From Holosporaceae bacterium (GTDB lineage: Bacteria > Pseudomonadota > Alphaproteobacteria > UBA3830): a stretch of DNA of 5,360 bases. Below, piece after piece: positions 5,048-5,360 of the stretch; positions within the stretch are counted from its first letter, which is position 1; each line of letters begins with the position of its first letter. The position numbers and the translations under genes are program-made. The notes under the pieces are model-generated. The model was not told where the DNA came from and searched no databases. It worked only from the letters and a program-made list of their open reading frames with translations. The stretch spans positions 1 to 5,360 of the forward strand of contig JAITRK010000076.1 of NCBI GenBank assembly GCA_031288435.1, in the 5' to 3' direction.

Positions 5048-5360
5048 ATGTCTCTTGATACTACGCTGGACAAAATCTTAAAGAAGCATGACTTTCTTGG
5101 TAAGCAAATGTTGGAAAATGCTGGAAATTCCGAAATTTTCATAAAGCTATCGAAGGAATTTTCTGATCTAGAGCCATTTGTTCACATCATTCATAGGTAT
5201 AAAAAGGCCCTCAAAGACCTGGAGGAGCTGGATGCAGTAATATCGGACGCGTCCGCCGAGCCGGAATTTATGGACCTGGCCAAATTAGAAATAGAGCAGC
5301 TAGAAAAATTGCTGCCTACTCTGGAAAAGGAAATAAAACTGCAACTCCTTCCGCCGGATG
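5048..5360 (+). CDS. prfA: peptide chain release factor 1, N-terminal part (runs off right edge)
   Basis: Seen: 104 complete codons from the ATG at 5048, open to the window end. The segment is helical and charged. It aligns by eye to the N-terminal domain of release factor 1: a short first helix, then KLSKEFSDLEPF resembling the L(S)KEYxxL block, a long acidic stretch with EPEFMDLAKLEIEQL, and KLQLLPPD matching the LLPxDP that closes this domain in RF1. Known: RF1 reads UAA and UAG and releases the peptide through a GGQ loop. The GGQ and PxT motifs lie beyond the window, so they cannot be checked. RF2 is less likely because its N-terminal domain ends differently. Start: GGAAA (5035-5039) lies eight bases upstream. 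The 21-base gap from plsC suggests it belongs to the same transcript. Confidence 0.9.
   Translation, partial: MSLDTTLDKILKKHDFLGKQMLENAGNSEIFIKLSKEFSDLEPFVHIIHRYKKALKDLEELDAVISDASAEPEFMDLAKLEIEQLEKLLPTLEKEIKLQLLPPD

Noticed and set aside
1..5360. CRISPR arrays, insertion sequences, tRNA genes, phage or toxin-antitoxin modules
   Set aside because: I saw no spaced direct repeats, transposase motifs, tRNA-like folds or toxin-antitoxin pairs. Nearly all bases are explained by housekeeping genes.

Overview
The window looks like chromosomal DNA from a moderately AT-rich alphaproteobacterium. The main evidence is gene order. A tlpA gene divergent from an lptM-type lipoprotein gene, followed by ftsE, ftsX, a YdcF/DUF218 gene and plsC, is an arrangement I recall from alphaproteobacteria. 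The protein sequences fit this, for example the FtsX, DUF218 and PlsC motifs. Frequent ATA, AGA and AGG codons and AT-rich intergenic DNA suggest a low-GC, possibly host-associated lineage, but I cannot fix the order from this window.

Left part (1-896, minus strand): the 5' part of a peptide deformylase gene (def) runs off the left edge. Upstream of it, on the same strand, is a complete gene for a secreted TlpA-like thioredoxin. The 132-base gap between them holds a perfect AT-rich inverted repeat and two extended -10-like motifs.

Middle (895-1160, plus strand): a 44-residue lipoprotein gene of the LptM (YifL) type begins at 895. Its ATG shares two bases with the start codon of tlpA on the other strand (a CATG at 894-897), so the two divergent genes have no intergenic space. 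A 131-base spacer follows, carrying a plausible promoter.

Right part (1161-5360, plus strand): a tight run of six genes, namely a response regulator with an unusual inserted segment and an unrecognised C-terminal half, ftsE, ftsX, a DUF218/YdcF membrane protein, plsC and the start of prfA (release factor 1). Gaps are 24 and 1 bases, then overlaps of 1 and 10 bases, then a gap of 21 bases, so co-transcription and translational coupling are likely. The operon joins cell division and cell-wall hydrolase control (FtsEX), an envelope DUF218 protein and phospholipid synthesis (PlsC) to translation termination (RF1), with a putative phospho-signalling protein at its head.

Nothing here is clearly a new system. 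The points most worth a second look are the unusual response regulator placed in front of ftsEX, the start-codon overlap of tlpA and lptM, and the lone lptM where argH and lysA would usually flank it.
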